Below, piece after piece: positions 5,461-6,213 of a stretch of DNA of 6,213 nucleotides (position 1 is its first letter; the number at the start of each line of letters is the position of its first letter). The notes under the pieces are model-generated. The model was given only the letters and a program-made list of their open reading frames with translations. It ran no database searches and was not told where the DNA came from. Position numbers and translations under genes: made by a program. Source of the stretch: an uncultured Collinsella sp. (GTDB lineage Bacteria; Actinomycetota; Coriobacteriia; Coriobacteriales; Coriobacteriaceae); contig URMR01000104.1 of the NCBI GenBank assembly GCA_900548935.1, positions 1 through 6,213 on the forward strand, in the 5' to 3' direction.

Positions 5461-5597
5461 GGTCGTGTCCTCCTCGATCTGTAACCGCCCACGGATTACC
5501 TGCCTTTACTGTACGCGTGGACGGCTCGCTAGGGTGGGCCATGTGTCCCATTCTGAGGGCCGGATTTGCGCCGACAAGTGGCAATGTTTTGCCGAAC

Positions 5598-5633
5598 AAA
5601 AAGAGGGGAGGGCCGATGCTGTCGGCCCTCCCC
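5598..5633 (-). terminator. Intrinsic terminator of the upstream lipoprotein paralogue
   Basis: A perfect 12-bp stem, GGGGAGGGCCGA (5605-5616) with TCGGCCCTCCCC (5622-5633), and a 5-base loop. On the minus strand it is followed by CTCTTTTTG, the T5 run matching AAAAA at 5598-5602 on the plus strand. It ends transcription from the paralogous gene at 5691-6213 before the intact lipoprotein gene. Confidence 0.88.
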
Positions 5634-5663
5634 AGGGTTGGGTGCCCGTTCATTTAATGGGGC

Positions 5664-5685
5664 GTTCGTGCGGGCGTGCGCGAAC
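5664..5685 (-). other. Compact hairpin just after the paralogue's stop codon
   Basis: GTTCGTGCG (5664-5672) pairs with TGCGCGAAC (5677-5685) over nine positions with two G-U pairs on the plus strand, and a 4-base loop. It lies six bases past the stop codon of the frameshifted lipoprotein gene and about 30 bases before its terminator. It has no T-tract, so it may be an mRNA end stabiliser or chance. Confidence 0.3.
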
Positions 5686-5690
5686 CCTTG

Positions 5691-6213
5691 CTACTTGATC
5701 TCGATGCTCGAAATCTCAACTTCGCGTGCCTCGGTGACGGCCGCCTTGATGTCGTCGGGGAACTCGATGGAGCTGAGGAGCGTCTCGGCTTCTTTCTTGT
5801 GAAGGTCGACGTTCCTAATCATGATATAGACGCTTCCCGTGTCGACGTCGGTAAAGAGGTAGGTATAAGTGCCGCCGTTGTCCTTGCACGTTCCGGTGAG
5901 CCATGTTCTGCCGTTGTACTCGACGGGTCGCCATCCTCCCATTGGAACGTTCCGGTGTGCCTTTCGGCCTGCTCTGCAAAGGACTCTTCGGCCGTCATCT
6001 TCTCTTGCCAAACGGGGATGAAACGGTCGACTGTGGTGTTCTCGTTCTCGGGGAAGGTGAGCTGGACCCTGTCGGCGTTCTTGCCGGCGGAGTCGCTTAC
6101 GCCAACGCCCTCGGGCATCTCGACCTTAAACCAGATAAAGTCAGTCTTTTCGGCGACGGGGGCCTTTTCCTTGCCTTCGCTCTTTGAGGTGCTGCCGCCT
6201 CCGCCCGATGCGA
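5691..6213 (-). pseudogene. Lipoprotein paralogue, 5'-truncated by the window and frameshifted
   Basis: A tandem relative of the lipoprotein at 4867-5460. From the window edge the first frame reads a Gly/Ser linker (ASGGGGSTSKSEGK), then TDFIWFKVEMPEGV, ADRVQLTFPENE, DRFIPVW and FQWEDGDP. At 5924-5927 the match jumps by one base into a second frame, which continues with VEYNGRTWLTG, YLFTDVDTGSVYIMI, HKKEAETLLSSIEFPDD and ends IEIK. The intact relative reads DPVKYNG where this one has GAC-CC-GTC-GAG, so one base of the proline codon appears to be missing. Without correction the first frame ends at 5819 in unrelated residues, which would leave a protein lacking its C-terminal third. Because both halves keep clear family similarity, the lesion is either recent or a sequencing/assembly error. 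The signal peptide and lipobox lie beyond the window end. A proper terminator (5598-5633) follows. Confidence 0.85.

Noticed and set aside
4978..5698. Plus-strand frames of 168 and 174 codons over the lipoprotein gene
   Set aside because: They are antisense shadows of a gene with a clear lipobox, ribosome binding site and paralogue.

Overview
The window looks like a chromosomal stretch from a high-GC, Gram-positive-type gut actinobacterium, most likely a Coriobacteriia member such as Collinsella. This is inferred from base composition, strong AGGAGG-type ribosome binding sites, the style of the small Gly-rich lipoproteins and the G+C-rich hairpin terminators. No rRNA, tRNA, insertion sequence or CRISPR array was found.

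Layout. (1) Positions 1-304 hold a leader that begins inside a ~150-base repeat. (2) 305-1696 (+) encodes a 463-residue ATP-grasp ligase resembling the carboxylate-amine / D-aspartate ligase group. (3) 1697-2036 holds a hairpin, then a second copy of the same repeat at a constant offset of 1775 bases, then a 7-bp inverted repeat just before the next ribosome binding site. (4) 2037-3374 (+) encodes a 445-residue cytoplasmic protein with two four-cysteine zinc ribbons and a large uncharacterised domain. (5) 3375-3731 is a convergent intergenic region with two strong hairpins whose T-tracts suggest crossed, overlapping 3' ends. (6) 3732-4517 (-) encodes an ADP-ribosylglycohydrolase (DraG/ARH) family protein with one expected metal-binding Asp replaced by Asn. 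(7) 4867-5460 (-) encodes a 197-residue lipoprotein with its own terminator. (8) 5691-6213 (-) is a tandem paralogue of that lipoprotein. It is cut by the window edge and split by an apparent one-base deletion.

The genes do not form an obvious operon. Each appears to have its own leader and/or terminator, and nothing in the sequence ties the ATP-grasp, zinc-ribbon, ADP-ribosylhydrolase and lipoprotein genes into one pathway. The most unusual element is the direct repeat that flanks the ATP-grasp gene and precedes both plus-strand genes. It has a perfectly conserved 46-base block, a divergent 20-base patch and a second conserved block. It could be a dispersed intergenic element, a duplicated leader RNA, or the remains of a small reverse-strand gene. 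I do not see convincing evidence of a complete new multi-gene system.
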